From an uncultured Treponema sp. (GTDB lineage Bacteria > Spirochaetota > Spirochaetia > Treponematales > Treponemataceae), in the NCBI GenBank assembly GCA_946631855.1, contig CAMPAL010000005.1:1-49977 (forward strand): a stretch of 49,977 bases of DNA, given 5' to 3'. Of the stretch, positions 7,806 to 16,665 are shown piece after piece; position 1 is the stretch's first letter, and the number at the start of each line of letters is the position of its first letter. Below the pieces are notes generated by a model. It was not told the origin of the DNA and ran no database searches. It worked only from the letters and a program-made list of their open reading frames with translations. The position numbers were made by a program, and so were the translations under genes.

Positions 7806-9614
7806 GTGGATAAAAATACTATATGGGCAATCGTCTTATCTACAGTTGTAATTATTGCATCCTGGTTATTGCTTCCAAAAATCTTCCCTGGATTATCACC
7901 AATGGGTATGAGTCAGGCTCAAAATGAAGTTGTTGAAGAAACAAATGAACCAGAAGAGTTAAATATTGAATCTGAAGAAAATACTTTAGAATCAGAAGAA
8001 AGCATTCTTGCTGTTGAAGATGCAGCTGAAATTAAAGAAGAAACATTCAAAGTTGAAACAGATTTAGTTGAAGTTGTATTAACAAACAGGGGTGGAGATA
8101 TCATCAGTTATAAATTGAAAGGTCATAAAGATACTGATACTGATGATTATGTACAGTTGTCTGATAACATTTCAAATAATAACCGTACAATGGCAATTTC
8201 TTTTGGACCAATTGCTGATAACAAAGAAATTGTAAATGATCTTTTTGAAGTAGAAAAAATTAATGACTATACATACTTTTTTAAGAAAACAATTAATGTA
8301 AACGGTAAACCACTTGTTCTTGGAAAACAGTATGAATTTAAAGATGGTGAATATGTATTTAAGCTTGATGTTAAGCTTTATACACCAGATGGAAAAGGTC
8401 TGAACATTGAAGATACATCTTATACTCTTAGAACTTCTCCACAGATTGGACCACACTTTAATGCAAAACAGAACAGATATGAAAACCGTCAGTTTCTTGC
8501 TTATAACGGCAGTAAGACAAAGAAGATTATTCTTGGACAGAACAAATTAACTCGTTATGAGAAAAATTTTGTCTGGGGTGGTATTGCAGGTAAATACTTT
8601 GTTGAACTTGTAATTCCTAATTCTCAGGGAATACTTAATGCTGCATTCCATTCATCACTTATTGAAGTAAATAATTATGCTAATGCTCAGGCTATGTTTG
8701 AAAGAAAAGCTTTTGCAACATCTGAAATATCAGATTCTTATTTTGTTTACTTTGGACCAAGAAATGAAAAAGAATTGAAACGTTATAACGTTGCAGAAAA
8801 TAATGCCTGGGGATTAAGCGGATATCGTGTAAATCAGGCTTTACAGACTTATGACTGGCTTAAGTGGCTTGAAACAATTCTTAAATTTATTATGGAACTT
8901 CTTTACAAAGTAGTACATAATTGGGGTGCTGCAATCATCATCCTTACAATTCTTTTGAAGGTAATTATGTTCCCACTTTCAAAGAAACAGTCTTTGGGTA
9001 CTTTGAAGATGCAGGAATTACAGCCAAAAATGCAGGCAATTCAGGCAAAATATAAAGATGATCAGCAGAGAATGCAGATGGAAACACAGAAGCTTTACAA
9101 AGAAGCCGGATATAATCCTGCTAGTGGATGTCTTCCAATGGTGTTCCAGTTCTTAATTTTGTTTGCAATGTACGATTTGTTCAATAATTATTTTGAATTC
9201 CGTGGTGCTATGTTTATTCCTGGATGGATTCCAGATCTTTCTGTAGGTGATAGCGTATACACTTTCACAAAAGAAGTTCCTGTTCTTTCAAGATTCCTTG
9301 GAAATGATATTCGTATTTTACCTGTTATTTATGTATTTACACAGCTTTTATCAGGAAAAATTACTCAGTATGGACAGGCTGCAGGTCAGAGTCAGGCATC
9401 AATGAAATTTATGATGTATGGTATGCCTTTAATCTTCTTCTTTATTTTCTATAATGCTCCATCTGGACTTTTACTTTACTGGCTTACAAGTAACATTTTG
9501 CAGATTGTTCAGCAGATTATCATTAATAAAATGATGAAACAGAAAAAAGAAGAAATTGCTGGTGGTGCTAAGAAAAATCAGAAGACATTACCACCAAAAG
9601 CAAAGAGAAAGTAA
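7806..9614 (+). CDS. yidC: Membrane protein insertase YidC
   Basis: YidC inserts and folds proteins in the inner membrane, alone or with Sec. At 602 residues this is the long Gram-negative type. An N-terminal membrane anchor (about 7-26) is followed by a Glu-rich linker, a large periplasmic beta domain (about 75-340) and the five-helix insertase core. The core contains GYNPASGCLPMVFQFLIL and the family ending in a basic tail (KKNQKTLPPKAKRK). The start is GTG at 7806 preceded by AAAAGGAG. It lies in a row with yidD and jag. Confidence 0.97.
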   Translation: MDKNTIWAIVLSTVVIIASWLLLPKIFPGLSPMGMSQAQNEVVEETNEPEELNIESEENTLESEESILAVEDAAEIKEETFKVETDLVEVVLTNRGGDIISYKLKGHKDTDTDDYVQLSDNISNNNRTMAISFGPIADNKEIVNDLFEVEKINDYTYFFKKTINVNGKPLVLGKQYEFKDGEYVFKLDVKLYTPDGKGLNIEDTSYTLRTSPQIGPHFNAKQNRYENRQFLAYNGSKTKKIILGQNKLTRYEKNFVWGGIAGKYFVELVIPNSQGILNAAFHSSLIEVNNYANAQAMFERKAFATSEISDSYFVYFGPRNEKELKRYNVAENNAWGLSGYRVNQALQTYDWLKWLETILKFIMELLYKVVHNWGAAIIILTILLKVIMFPLSKKQSLGTLKMQELQPKMQAIQAKYKDDQQRMQMETQKLYKEAGYNPASGCLPMVFQFLILFAMYDLFNNYFEFRGAMFIPGWIPDLSVGDSVYTFTKEVPVLSRFLGNDIRILPVIYVFTQLLSGKITQYGQAAGQSQASMKFMMYGMPLIFFFIFYNAPSGLLLYWLTSNILQIVQQIIINKMMKQKKEEIAGGAKKNQKTLPPKAKRK

Positions 9615-9636
9615 ATAAAATAATATATTGAACACC

Positions 9637-9650
9637 GGCCGCTAGTGGCC
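9637..9650. repeat. GC-rich hairpin between yidC and jag
   Basis: GGCC-GCTAGT-GGCC forms a short GC-rich stem in otherwise A/T-rich DNA. On the opposite strand the motif reads GGCCACTAGCGGCC preceded by ATGTG. This resembles the hairpin at 49566-49578, which has ATGTGGAT before GGGCCACTGGCCC. It has no T-run and so is not an obvious terminator. Confidence 0.4.
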
Positions 9651-9671
9651 TTACACATATAGGAGAAAAAA

Positions 9672-10373
9672 ATGACTTACGAGTACGAAGGAAAAACTGA
9701 AAAAGAAGCTATTGAAATGGCAGCTAACGAACTTGGTCTTGAAAGAGATCAGTTTGATGTAGAAATTCTTGAAACTCAGAAAACATCTATTTTTAAGAAA
9801 GGATATGTAAAAATCAGAGTTCATACTCTTGATGATAATGATAAAGGTTCTTCATTTGGTGGAAAATCAACAGAAGAAAATCATTCAAGAGTTTATGCAG
9901 ACCCTCTTCCACAGGATGAATTTGAACAGAAGCTTCTTGAATTTATTCAGAATGTTATTGAAAAAATGGGTTATGATGTAAAAGTTGAAGTGTCTTATCG
10001 TGAAGATAAAAAACTTGGAATTAAACTTGAATCATCACACTCATCAATTTTGATTGGTAGAAAAGGTAAAAATCTTGATGCATTACAGCTTCTTGCAAAT
10101 ATTTATGCAGGCCGTCTTGGACATGAAGAAGTTCGTGTAATCCTTGATACAGAAAACTACAGAATTCGTCGTGAAGAATCTTTGGTTCGTCTTGCTTATA
10201 CAACAGCTGATAAAGTTCGTTCATCAAAGAATTCAATTTTGCTTGAACCAATGAATCCTTTTGAAAGAAGACTTATTCACACAACTTTGAATGATATTCC
10301 AGATGTAGAAACAAAGAGTGAAGGTGAAGGCGTTTATAAACAGGTTAGAGTTCTTTATAAGGGAATTCGTTAA
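9672..10373 (+). CDS. jag: RNA-binding protein Jag/KhpB (Jag_N, KH, R3H domains)
   Basis: This is a 233-residue protein of the SpoIIIJ-associated family. The Jag N-terminal domain occupies about 1-52 (YEYEGKTEKEAIEMAANELG, then the FKKGYVKIRV edge). A KH domain with the nucleic-acid-binding GRKGKNLDALQ loop is near 128-138, and an R3H-type domain at about 165-230 includes NPFERRLIH. Jag/KhpB proteins bind RNA and affect cell envelope growth, and the gene typically follows yidC as here. The ATG is preceded by AGGAG. Confidence 0.93.
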   Translation: MTYEYEGKTEKEAIEMAANELGLERDQFDVEILETQKTSIFKKGYVKIRVHTLDDNDKGSSFGGKSTEENHSRVYADPLPQDEFEQKLLEFIQNVIEKMGYDVKVEVSYREDKKLGIKLESSHSSILIGRKGKNLDALQLLANIYAGRLGHEEVRVILDTENYRIRREESLVRLAYTTADKVRSSKNSILLEPMNPFERRLIHTTLNDIPDVETKSEGEGVYKQVRVLYKGIR

Positions 10374-10397
10374 TTACCAGTTTAGTTGAGGTAATAA

Positions 10398-11441
10398 ATG
10401 AAAACAAAGAAAATATTATCAGGACTTTTATTAAGTTTAATTTTGTTATCTAGCGCAGTATGTGGTTCTAAGGAGAAATATATGAAAGAATTGGAAGGAA
10501 AAGAAGGTCTTTTTGCTGTTCTTACTACAGAAAAAGGAGAAATTATTTTGGAGCTTTTTTATAAAGAAACTCCAATGACTGTAGCAAATTTTGTAGGTTT
10601 GGCTGAAGGAACTTTGGATGCTGCAAAAGGTAAGCCTTTTTATAATGGATTGAAATTTCACCGCGTAATCAGTAAAGCAAATGGTGATGGTCAGGATTTT
10701 ATGATTCAGGGTGGTGATCCAAAAGGTAATGGAACAGGTGGTCCTGGTTATAAATTCCCAGATGAATTTGTTGATAATTTGGTTTTTGATAAGCCTGGTA
10801 AACTTGCTATGGCTAACTCTGGTGCTGATACAAACGGAAGTCAGTTCTTTATTACAATTGTTCCTACAGAATGGCTGGATCATAAACATACAATTTTTGG
10901 TCAGGTTATTAGCGGACAGAATGTTGTAAACAAGGTTCAGCAGGATCATACAATTAAGTCTATTAAAATTATCCGTATGGGTGCTGATGCTGAAAACTTT
11001 AAACCAACTCAGGCTATTTTTGATAAATTAGTTGCAGAACAGAAAAAGAAAATTGAAGATGAAAAAGAAGCAAAAATGGCTCAGGTAATTGCAGATTGTA
11101 ATAAAACAGCTGATGGAATTTACTGGAAGACATTGAAAAAAGGAAACGGTAAAAAAGTTGGAAAAGGAAAATCTGTAACAGCTGAATATAAGGGATATCT
11201 TGTTGATGGAACTTTGTTTGATGCTTCTAAAGAATTTCACCCACAGGGACATGAGCCTCTTGAATTTACAACTGGTGCAGGTCAGATGATTGCTGGTTTT
11301 GATGAAATGGTTCAGGACATGGAATATGGTGAAACTCGCCATATGGTTCTTCCACCAGAACTTGCATATGGAAGTCGTGGATATCCTGGAGTAATTCCTG
11401 GAAATGCTTACATTTGTTTTGATGTTAAAGTTGTAAAATAA
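10398..11441 (+). CDS. Secreted dual prolyl isomerase: cyclophilin domain fused to FKBP domain
   Basis: This 347-residue protein has a signal sequence ending near AVCGS (possibly a relaxed spirochaetal lipobox), so it acts outside the cytoplasm. Residues about 28-195 are a cyclophilin with FHRVI, MIQGGDP, NGSQFFIT and WLDHKHTIFG, keeping the catalytic Arg and the Trp of the cyclosporin site. Residues about 235-347 are an FKBP domain with TAEYKGYLVDGTLFDAS, GFDEMVQDM, LAYGSRGYPGVIP and a FDVKVVK end. A charged helix (about 198-225) joins them. Both catalyse cis-trans isomerisation of proline bonds. Proteins joining both families are rare; I recall Toxoplasma, Flavobacterium and Treponema denticola examples. 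Confidence 0.92.
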   Translation: MKTKKILSGLLLSLILLSSAVCGSKEKYMKELEGKEGLFAVLTTEKGEIILELFYKETPMTVANFVGLAEGTLDAAKGKPFYNGLKFHRVISKANGDGQDFMIQGGDPKGNGTGGPGYKFPDEFVDNLVFDKPGKLAMANSGADTNGSQFFITIVPTEWLDHKHTIFGQVISGQNVVNKVQQDHTIKSIKIIRMGADAENFKPTQAIFDKLVAEQKKKIEDEKEAKMAQVIADCNKTADGIYWKTLKKGNGKKVGKGKSVTAEYKGYLVDGTLFDASKEFHPQGHEPLEFTTGAGQMIAGFDEMVQDMEYGETRHMVLPPELAYGSRGYPGVIPGNAYICFDVKVVK

Positions 11442-11462
11442 ATTTTAATATTTAATGTTAAA

Positions 11463-11507
11463 AAGAAAAAACCGGTTGATATTAATGTATCAATCGGTTT
11501 TTTTTTT
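11463..11507. terminator. Bidirectional intrinsic terminator
   Basis: AACCGGTTGATA (11470-11481) pairs with TATCAATCGGTT (11488-11499), one G-U pair, around a 6-nt loop. A run of Ts follows on the plus strand and a T-rich stretch on the minus strand. It sits between the convergent prolyl isomerase and metF genes and can serve both. Confidence 0.85.
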
Positions 11508-11526
11508 GTGGAAAAACTTTGGTGAA

Positions 11527-12429
11527 TTAATGATTTATGATAGGAGGAACTTCAAAGAGAGATTTTGTTGCTTCATAAATTTTTCTTGCAACCAAAGGAT
11601 TATTCATTGTGTAGAGGTGGATTCCCTGAACACCGTGAGTTACTAAATCGATAATCTGATCGATGGCATAGGCAATACCTGCATCACGAATGGCATCAGG
11701 GTGGTCGCCATAACGTTCCATCATATCAGTGAATTTTTTTGGTAAAACTGCATTTGTCATGCTAACCATTCTTTCGATAGATTTTTTATTTGTAGCTGGC
11801 ATAATACCAGCTTCGATAGGAACATTAATTCCTTTTATATTACAGCGTTCCTGGAAACGGTAGAATTTTTCATTATCAAAAAATAATTGTGATAAAAGAT
11901 GTGATGCACCGGCGTCGACCTTAGTTTTAAGGCCCTCTAAATCATCATAAACAGAAGCTGACTGAGGATGGAGTTCTGGATAGCATGCTCCCATAATTTT
12001 GAAAGACTTTCCGTCAGTTCGCTTTGAATCATATTCTTTTATAAATTTGATCAAATCAGAAGCGTGGAGGAAATCTGTGCATGGTTCTTTACCTTCAACT
12101 TTATCACCACGAAGAGCAAGAATATTTTCAATGCCAGCTTCGCGGAACTGATCAAGGCAGAAAAGAGCATCATTTTTAGTCATATTTATACAAGGCATGT
12201 GAATTACAGATTCAACCTTGCATTCATCTTTAATTCGTTTTGCAATTGCTAGGGCATTATCACAATTTTCGCTTCCACCGGCTCCAAAAGTTGTAGAAAT
12301 AAAATCAGGTTTAAGGTCACGAAGCTGATCCAGGGTGTTAAAAATTGTATCGATAGGCATATTCTTTTTTGGTGGAAAAATTTCAAAAGAAAAAATTGTC
12401 TTGTTTTTAAAATCGCTTTCGTTAATCAT
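11527..12429 (-). CDS. metF: Methylenetetrahydrofolate reductase
   Basis: The enzyme reduces 5,10-methylenetetrahydrofolate to 5-methyltetrahydrofolate with FAD, supplying methyl groups for methionine. It has 300 residues, the standard bacterial length. Family marks are FSFEIFPPKK near the start, ISTTFGAGGS, the folate/FAD segment NILALRGD, QLFFDNEKFYRF and GIHLYTMN near the end. AGAGGAT precedes the ATG. It is divergent from the DUF763 gene and convergent with the prolyl isomerase gene. No SAM or cobalamin riboswitch is visible in the 105-bp upstream gap. Confidence 0.95.
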   Translation of the reverse strand: MINESDFKNKTIFSFEIFPPKKNMPIDTIFNTLDQLRDLKPDFISTTFGAGGSENCDNALAIAKRIKDECKVESVIHMPCINMTKNDALFCLDQFREAGIENILALRGDKVEGKEPCTDFLHASDLIKFIKEYDSKRTDGKSFKIMGACYPELHPQSASVYDDLEGLKTKVDAGASHLLSQLFFDNEKFYRFQERCNIKGINVPIEAGIMPATNKKSIERMVSMTNAVLPKKFTDMMERYGDHPDAIRDAGIAYAIDQIIDLVTHGVQGIHLYTMNNPLVARKIYEATKSLFEVPPIINH

Positions 12430-12487
12430 GCTAATCCTCTTTTTATTATTTTAAGTAATTATAAAGATTTTTAGTGATAGTATAAAG

Positions 12488-12517
12488 TGTAAATGTATTT
12501 ATATTATGTGTTATAAT
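12488..12517 (+). promoter_or_regulatory. Candidate promoter of the DUF763 gene
   Basis: A consensus -10 TATAAT (12512-12517) lies 18 nt after a weak -35 TGTAAA (12488-12493). The start codon follows 17 nt after the -10 with GGTGGA as ribosome site. Confidence 0.45.
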
Positions 12518-12534
12518 GCTTTTTGGGTGGAAAT

Positions 12535-13884
12535 ATGAGAAATTCCGGACATGCAGATTTACCTCTTCATACGGGGACTGTCCCTCGCTGGTTGGCAGAC
12601 AGAATGATGGTTTTGGGGACTTTAATCACCGAGTCTCTTGTTGAAAATTTTGGTCCTGAAGAAGTTTTAGTAAGATTAAGTGATCCTCTCTGGTTTCAAA
12701 GTTTTGGTGCTGTTATGGGGATGGACTGGCACAGTTCTGGAATTACCACATCTGTTATGTATGCCTTAAAAAGGGGATTAAATCCCAGGGCAAAAGAGCT
12801 TAGAATTTATGTGTGCGGTGGGCGTGGAAAATATTCCAGAATGACTCCTGACGAGCTTCTTGGAATTGCGGATAAAACTGGTTTGAATGGCCAGGAGCTG
12901 GTTCGAGACAGTAAACTTGTAGCTAAGGTAGATAACAATGCTATTCAGGATGGATTTCAACTATATCAGCATAATTTTATTGTAACTGAAAGTGGAAAAT
13001 GGGCTGTTGTTCAGCAGGGAATGAATGTTGGAGAAAAGAAGGCCCGCCGATATCACTGGTGTTCTTCGGATTTGCGTTCCTTTGTGGAAGAACCTCATAC
13101 TGGTGTTGTTGGAGATAACAGGGGACAGATCCTTAATCTTACGGATTCAAAAGCCAGAACCGCAAGGGATTCTATTTTGGAGTTGAGTTTGGAATCGCCT
13201 GAAAAAGTGTTGAAAGAAATAACTCAGATTGGTAAAAGCGAAAATGAGATGATTTTGTTCAGCGGTGGAAAAGTTCAGTCTATAAAAAAATCATCGAGTG
13301 ATTTACAGGGGGAACTTTTTGCGGAGGAAGATTTGCAGGGGGGACAGACCTCTGTGGGTGGAATAAATCAGAGGGGACAGACCTCTAAAACTTTTTCTTT
13401 TGAAACTAATGGTCGTTCAATTATAATGCCTGCTCATCATGAAGTTCTGGCTCAGGATGTTGATTTGAAACGTCTTGGTGGAGTTCTTGCAACGGCATAT
13501 GAAAGCAGACCTGAAAATTTTGAAAGTTTGATGTTAACTCCGGGACTTGGACCCAGGACCTTACAGTCGCTTGCCCTGGTTAGTGAAGTAATTTATGGTA
13601 CTCCAAGTCGTTTTACTGATCCTGCAAGGTTTTCTTTTGCTCATGGTGGAAAAGACGGTCACCCATTTCCTGTTCCTCTAAAAATTTATGATGAATCTAT
13701 TCGTGTGCTTAGGGAAAGTATTGAAAAATCAAAACTGGGTTATAAAGATAAATCGGAATGTATCAGGCGACTTCATACTACTGCTTTGAATATTGAAAAA
13801 AACTGTTCTCCAGAAGTTGATTTTGATGCTGCAATTGAGTTTGAACGTTCTCATTCTAAAGAATGGGACGGAAAAACGGTGTAA
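12535..13884 (+). CDS. DUF763 family protein, function unknown
   Basis: The N-terminal ~220 residues match DUF763: SGHADLPLHTGTVPRWL, VRLSDPLWFQSFGAVMGMDW, HSSGITTSV and WAVVQQGMN. The C-terminal part has a helix-hairpin-helix-like segment (LMLTPGLGPRTLQSLALVSE) that in other proteins binds DNA. The family is best known from archaea and thermophiles and its function is unknown. The linker between the two parts carries two direct copies of the window's GGGGACAGACC repeat, giving GGQTS and RGQTS, and looks like inserted filler. ATG at 12535 has GGTGGA just upstream; an in-frame TTG at 12523 is less likely. The locus has about four copies or near-copies of the repeat in all. Confidence 0.85.
   Translation: MRNSGHADLPLHTGTVPRWLADRMMVLGTLITESLVENFGPEEVLVRLSDPLWFQSFGAVMGMDWHSSGITTSVMYALKRGLNPRAKELRIYVCGGRGKYSRMTPDELLGIADKTGLNGQELVRDSKLVAKVDNNAIQDGFQLYQHNFIVTESGKWAVVQQGMNVGEKKARRYHWCSSDLRSFVEEPHTGVVGDNRGQILNLTDSKARTARDSILELSLESPEKVLKEITQIGKSENEMILFSGGKVQSIKKSSSDLQGELFAEEDLQGGQTSVGGINQRGQTSKTFSFETNGRSIIMPAHHEVLAQDVDLKRLGGVLATAYESRPENFESLMLTPGLGPRTLQSLALVSEVIYGTPSRFTDPARFSFAHGGKDGHPFPVPLKIYDESIRVLRESIEKSKLGYKDKSECIRRLHTTALNIEKNCSPEVDFDAAIEFERSHSKEWDGKTV
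12573..12584 (+). repeat. Degenerate repeat copy GGGGACTGTCCC
   Basis: This palindromic variant lies in the conserved DUF763 N-terminus, where it encodes G-T-V-P. It has T-G-T in place of A-G-A in the centre, so it may be coincidence or a related variant. Confidence 0.35.
13121..13132 (+). repeat. Degenerate repeat copy GGGGACAGATCC
   Basis: One base differs from the GGGGACAGACC core. It lies inside the DUF763 gene, encoding R-G-Q-I. Confidence 0.35.
13340..13353 (+). repeat. Repeat copy GGGGACAGACCTCT inside the DUF763 gene
   Basis: This copy is read as G-Q-T-S in the linker of the DUF763 protein. Two extra Gs precede it. Confidence 0.75.
13371..13386 (+). repeat. Repeat copy GAGGGGACAGACCTCT inside the DUF763 gene
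   Basis: A second direct copy about 30 bp after the previous one, in the same reading frame. With the A at 13370 the outer bases AGAGG and CCTCT pair perfectly. The same 16-mer occurs inverted at 36142-36157. Confidence 0.8.
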
Positions 13885-13934
13885 AAATCCGAAAAATGCA
13901 AGTTATTACAAAAAATATCAGAGTTTTCCACCAT

Positions 13935-13963
13935 TTGCGAGTTTTTCCTAATATCATTATATT
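13935..13963 (+). promoter_or_regulatory. Candidate promoter of MATE gene, near-leaderless
   Basis: TTGCGA (13935-13940), a 17-nt spacer and TATATT (13958-13963) precede the ATG at 13973 by only 9 nt. There is no Shine-Dalgarno sequence, so the mRNA may begin at or within a few bases of the start codon. The rest of the 88-bp gap shows nothing else clear. Confidence 0.5.
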
Positions 13964-13972
13964 TGCTATGTT

Positions 13973-15343
13973 ATGGAAAAAGAAAATATTTTAGGAACAG
14001 AAAAAATCGGAAAACTTTTGGCAAAGTTTGCAATCCCAGGCATTATTTCAATGGTTGTAAACTCATTGTATAACATTGTCGATCAAATATTTATTGGCCA
14101 GGGGGTTGGTTATTTAGGTAATGGTGCAACTACTGTAATTTTCCCAATGACTACATTTGCAATGGCGTTTTCTCTGCTTTTTGGTGATGGATCTGCTGCT
14201 TTTTTAAGTTTGAAACTTGGTGAAAAAAAAGAAGATGAAGCTGCTCGTGGTACTGGAGCAGGAATTATTGGTTTTGTAGGAATTGGTATTATCATCACAA
14301 TTCTTTATTTAATTTTCCTTGAACCTTTGTGTAAACTTTTTGGTGCTTCTGAAGCAATTCTTCCTTACGCAAAAGATTATGGTCGAATTATTACTTATGG
14401 ATTGCCATTTTGTGCGGTATGTGCAGGTGGTGCAAGTATTATTCGTGCAGATGGAAATCCAAAATTTAATATGATTGGTCTTTTTGCAGGAACAATCATC
14501 AATGTAGTTTTGGACCCAATTTTTATTTTTGTATTTCACTGGGGTGTAAAGGGTGCGGCTTTTGCTACAATTTTAGGTCAGTTTGCAAATGCGGTATTAA
14601 ATATTTATTACTTTTCAAAAAAAATGCGAAATGTAAGTTTGAATCGTTTTGTATTTAGAAAAAGTGTTTCTTATATCCCACGTGTTTCTAAACTTGGAAT
14701 TTCAAGCTTTATTACACAGATGGCTTTAGTTGTGGCTATGGCTACCAGAAATAATGTTCTTGTTACTTATGGTGCTCAGAGTAAATATGGTCCTGATATT
14801 CCTGTTACTACTCTTGGAATTACAATGAAGACTTTTGCAATCATCATGAGTATTGTAATTGGTCTTTCTGCAGGTGCTCAGCCTATTTTTGGATATAATT
14901 ATGGTAGCGGTAAATATGATAGAGTTAAGAAAACTTTTAAGCTTGTAGCAGTTCTTTCAACAATCATTTGTACAGTAGCTTTTTTCCTTGCTCAGTTTAA
15001 ACCAATGGCAATTATCAGCATTTTTGGTTCTGAAAGTGATTTATACAACGAATTCGCAATAAAGTGTATGAGAATTTACCTTATGCTCATTCCTACTGTT
15101 GGTATTCAGATTATGAGCGGTATTTTCTTCCAGGCTTTAGGATATCCTGTTCAGGCTTCGATTTTGTCTCTTTCAAAGCAGATTATTTTCCAGTTGCCTG
15201 TCACAATTTTGTTGCCTGTTTTTATGGGTGTAGAAGGAGTTCTCTGGGCAGGTCCTGTTTCGGATGTTCTTGCTTTTACAACAATGATAGTTATGTTTTT
15301 AATTTACTGGAAGAAAATTTTTAACAAGCCAGTTATTGCTTAA
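13973..15343 (+). CDS. MATE family multidrug/Na+ exporter (MepA-like)
   Basis: This 456-residue inner-membrane protein has about 12 predicted membrane helices in two MatE halves. The N-terminal KFAIPGIISMVVNSLYNIVDQIFIG and FGDGSAAFLSLKLGE are typical of the MepA-like branch. The second half carries GLSAGAQPIFGYNYGSG. MATE proteins expel drugs or metabolites in exchange for Na+ or H+; the substrate cannot be told from sequence. It stands alone, with the DUF763 gene upstream and livJ downstream, and is one of three MATE genes in the window. Confidence 0.93.
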   Translation: MEKENILGTEKIGKLLAKFAIPGIISMVVNSLYNIVDQIFIGQGVGYLGNGATTVIFPMTTFAMAFSLLFGDGSAAFLSLKLGEKKEDEAARGTGAGIIGFVGIGIIITILYLIFLEPLCKLFGASEAILPYAKDYGRIITYGLPFCAVCAGGASIIRADGNPKFNMIGLFAGTIINVVLDPIFIFVFHWGVKGAAFATILGQFANAVLNIYYFSKKMRNVSLNRFVFRKSVSYIPRVSKLGISSFITQMALVVAMATRNNVLVTYGAQSKYGPDIPVTTLGITMKTFAIIMSIVIGLSAGAQPIFGYNYGSGKYDRVKKTFKLVAVLSTIICTVAFFLAQFKPMAIISIFGSESDLYNEFAIKCMRIYLMLIPTVGIQIMSGIFFQALGYPVQASILSLSKQIIFQLPVTILLPVFMGVEGVLWAGPVSDVLAFTTMIVMFLIYWKKIFNKPVIA

Positions 15344-15382
15344 GTATTAAGATTTTTGAAATGATTTTTGGAAAATACTGTT

Positions 15383-15409
15383 AAATCTTTAATTATATTA
15401 AAGATTTTT
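15383..15409 (+). terminator. AT-rich hairpin with T-run after the MATE gene
   Basis: AAATCTTTAAT and ATTAAAGATTT form a perfect 11-bp inverted repeat around a 3-nt loop, followed by Ts. The stem is AT-rich, so it is a weak intrinsic terminator or possibly an operator for livJ. The rest of the 146-bp gap before livJ shows only a strong ribosome site. Confidence 0.5.
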
Positions 15410-15489
15410 AATCTGACTTATTTACCAAAAAAAACAAATTCATTATTATTCTTCTTGAAAGTTCATATATTCAAAAAAGGAGGAATAGT

Positions 15490-16629
15490 ATGAATAGAGT
15501 TAAATCAGTTATCGCTGCTACTTTAGTTTTGTCAGCTGCAAGTTCAGTTTTCGCTGCTAAAAAAGCTAAGACCATTAAAATAGGTGGTGTTGCACCTCTT
15601 TCAGGCGCAGTTGCAGTTTACGGTGTTGAATGCAAGAAAGGTATTGATCTTGCTGTAGAAGAAATTAATGCTGCTGGTGGTATTTTGGGCCAGACAGTTG
15701 AATTCGTTTGTGAAGATGACGAAGGTGATGCTGCAAAGTCAGTTAGTGCTTACAAGAAACTTGTAACAAAAGATAGAACAAAGCTTATTATTGGTTCTTT
15801 AACTTCTGGATGTACAATTGCTATTACAGCTCAGGCTCAGGCAAATAAAGTTGTTCAGATTGCTCCAGCTGCTACTGCAGTTGCTGTTACAGATGCAGGA
15901 AATTACATTTTCCGTACATGTTTTACAGATCCATTCCAGGGTCGTGTTGGTGGAAAATTTGCTGCTGACAATTTGAAGGCTAAAAAAGCTGCCATTCTTT
16001 ATGATATTGGAAACGACTACTCTGTAGGTTTGATGGAAAACTTTGTTTCTGAATTTGAAAAATTAGGTGGAACAATTGTTGCAAAAGAATCTTATGCAAC
16101 TGGTGAAAAAGATTTCAACGCAATCATTACAAAAGTAAAGGCTGCTAAACCAGATGTAGTATATCTTCCAGATTATTATTCAACAGTTTCTTTGATTTCA
16201 AAACAGCTTCGTGCTCAGGGTGTTAATACACCATTAGTTGGTGGAGACGGTTGGGATGGTCTTACAGAAGTAGCTGGTGATGAAGTTCTTAACGGATACT
16301 ATTCAAATCACTATGCAGCTGACTCAGATTCTCCAGTTGTACAGAAATTCGTAAGTGCATTCGAAAAGAAATACAACGCTAAGCCAAATGCATTTGCAAC
16401 TCTTGGTTATGATGCAATGTACATGCTTAAAGATGCTATTGTAAAAGCTGGTACAACAGACGCTGTAAAAGTTCGTGATGCACTTGAAGCAACAGATGGT
16501 GATTACGTAACAGGACACATCAAGTTTGATGCAAAACGTAACCCAATTAAATCTGCAGTTATGATTAAGATGACTAAAGAAAATGGTAAGCTTTCACAGG
16601 CTTATGCAGCTACAGTAAACGTAGACTAA
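15490..16629 (+). CDS. livJ: Branched-chain amino-acid ABC transporter substrate-binding protein
   Basis: This is a periplasmic type I binding protein of 379 residues with a classic signal peptide (about 1-22, cleaved near VFAAKK). The mature start KTIKIGGVAPLSGAVAVYG and the segment GIDLAVEEINAAGGILGQ are typical of LivJ/LivK. It captures Leu/Ile/Val or related ligands for the permease encoded next. The ribosome site AAGGAGGAA is strong. A terminator follows and separates it from livH, a common way to express the binding protein above the membrane parts. The exact ligand is inferred from family. Confidence 0.93.
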   Translation: MNRVKSVIAATLVLSAASSVFAAKKAKTIKIGGVAPLSGAVAVYGVECKKGIDLAVEEINAAGGILGQTVEFVCEDDEGDAAKSVSAYKKLVTKDRTKLIIGSLTSGCTIAITAQAQANKVVQIAPAATAVAVTDAGNYIFRTCFTDPFQGRVGGKFAADNLKAKKAAILYDIGNDYSVGLMENFVSEFEKLGGTIVAKESYATGEKDFNAIITKVKAAKPDVVYLPDYYSTVSLISKQLRAQGVNTPLVGGDGWDGLTEVAGDEVLNGYYSNHYAADSDSPVVQKFVSAFEKKYNAKPNAFATLGYDAMYMLKDAIVKAGTTDAVKVRDALEATDGDYVTGHIKFDAKRNPIKSAVMIKMTKENGKLSQAYAATVNVD

Positions 16630-16665
16630 TTTTCTAAAATCAGTTAATTTATCTTTATTGTACAA

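Noticed and set aside
12601..12630. GGGGAC followed by TTT as another repeat copy
   Set aside because: Only six bases match the motif and there is no right arm.
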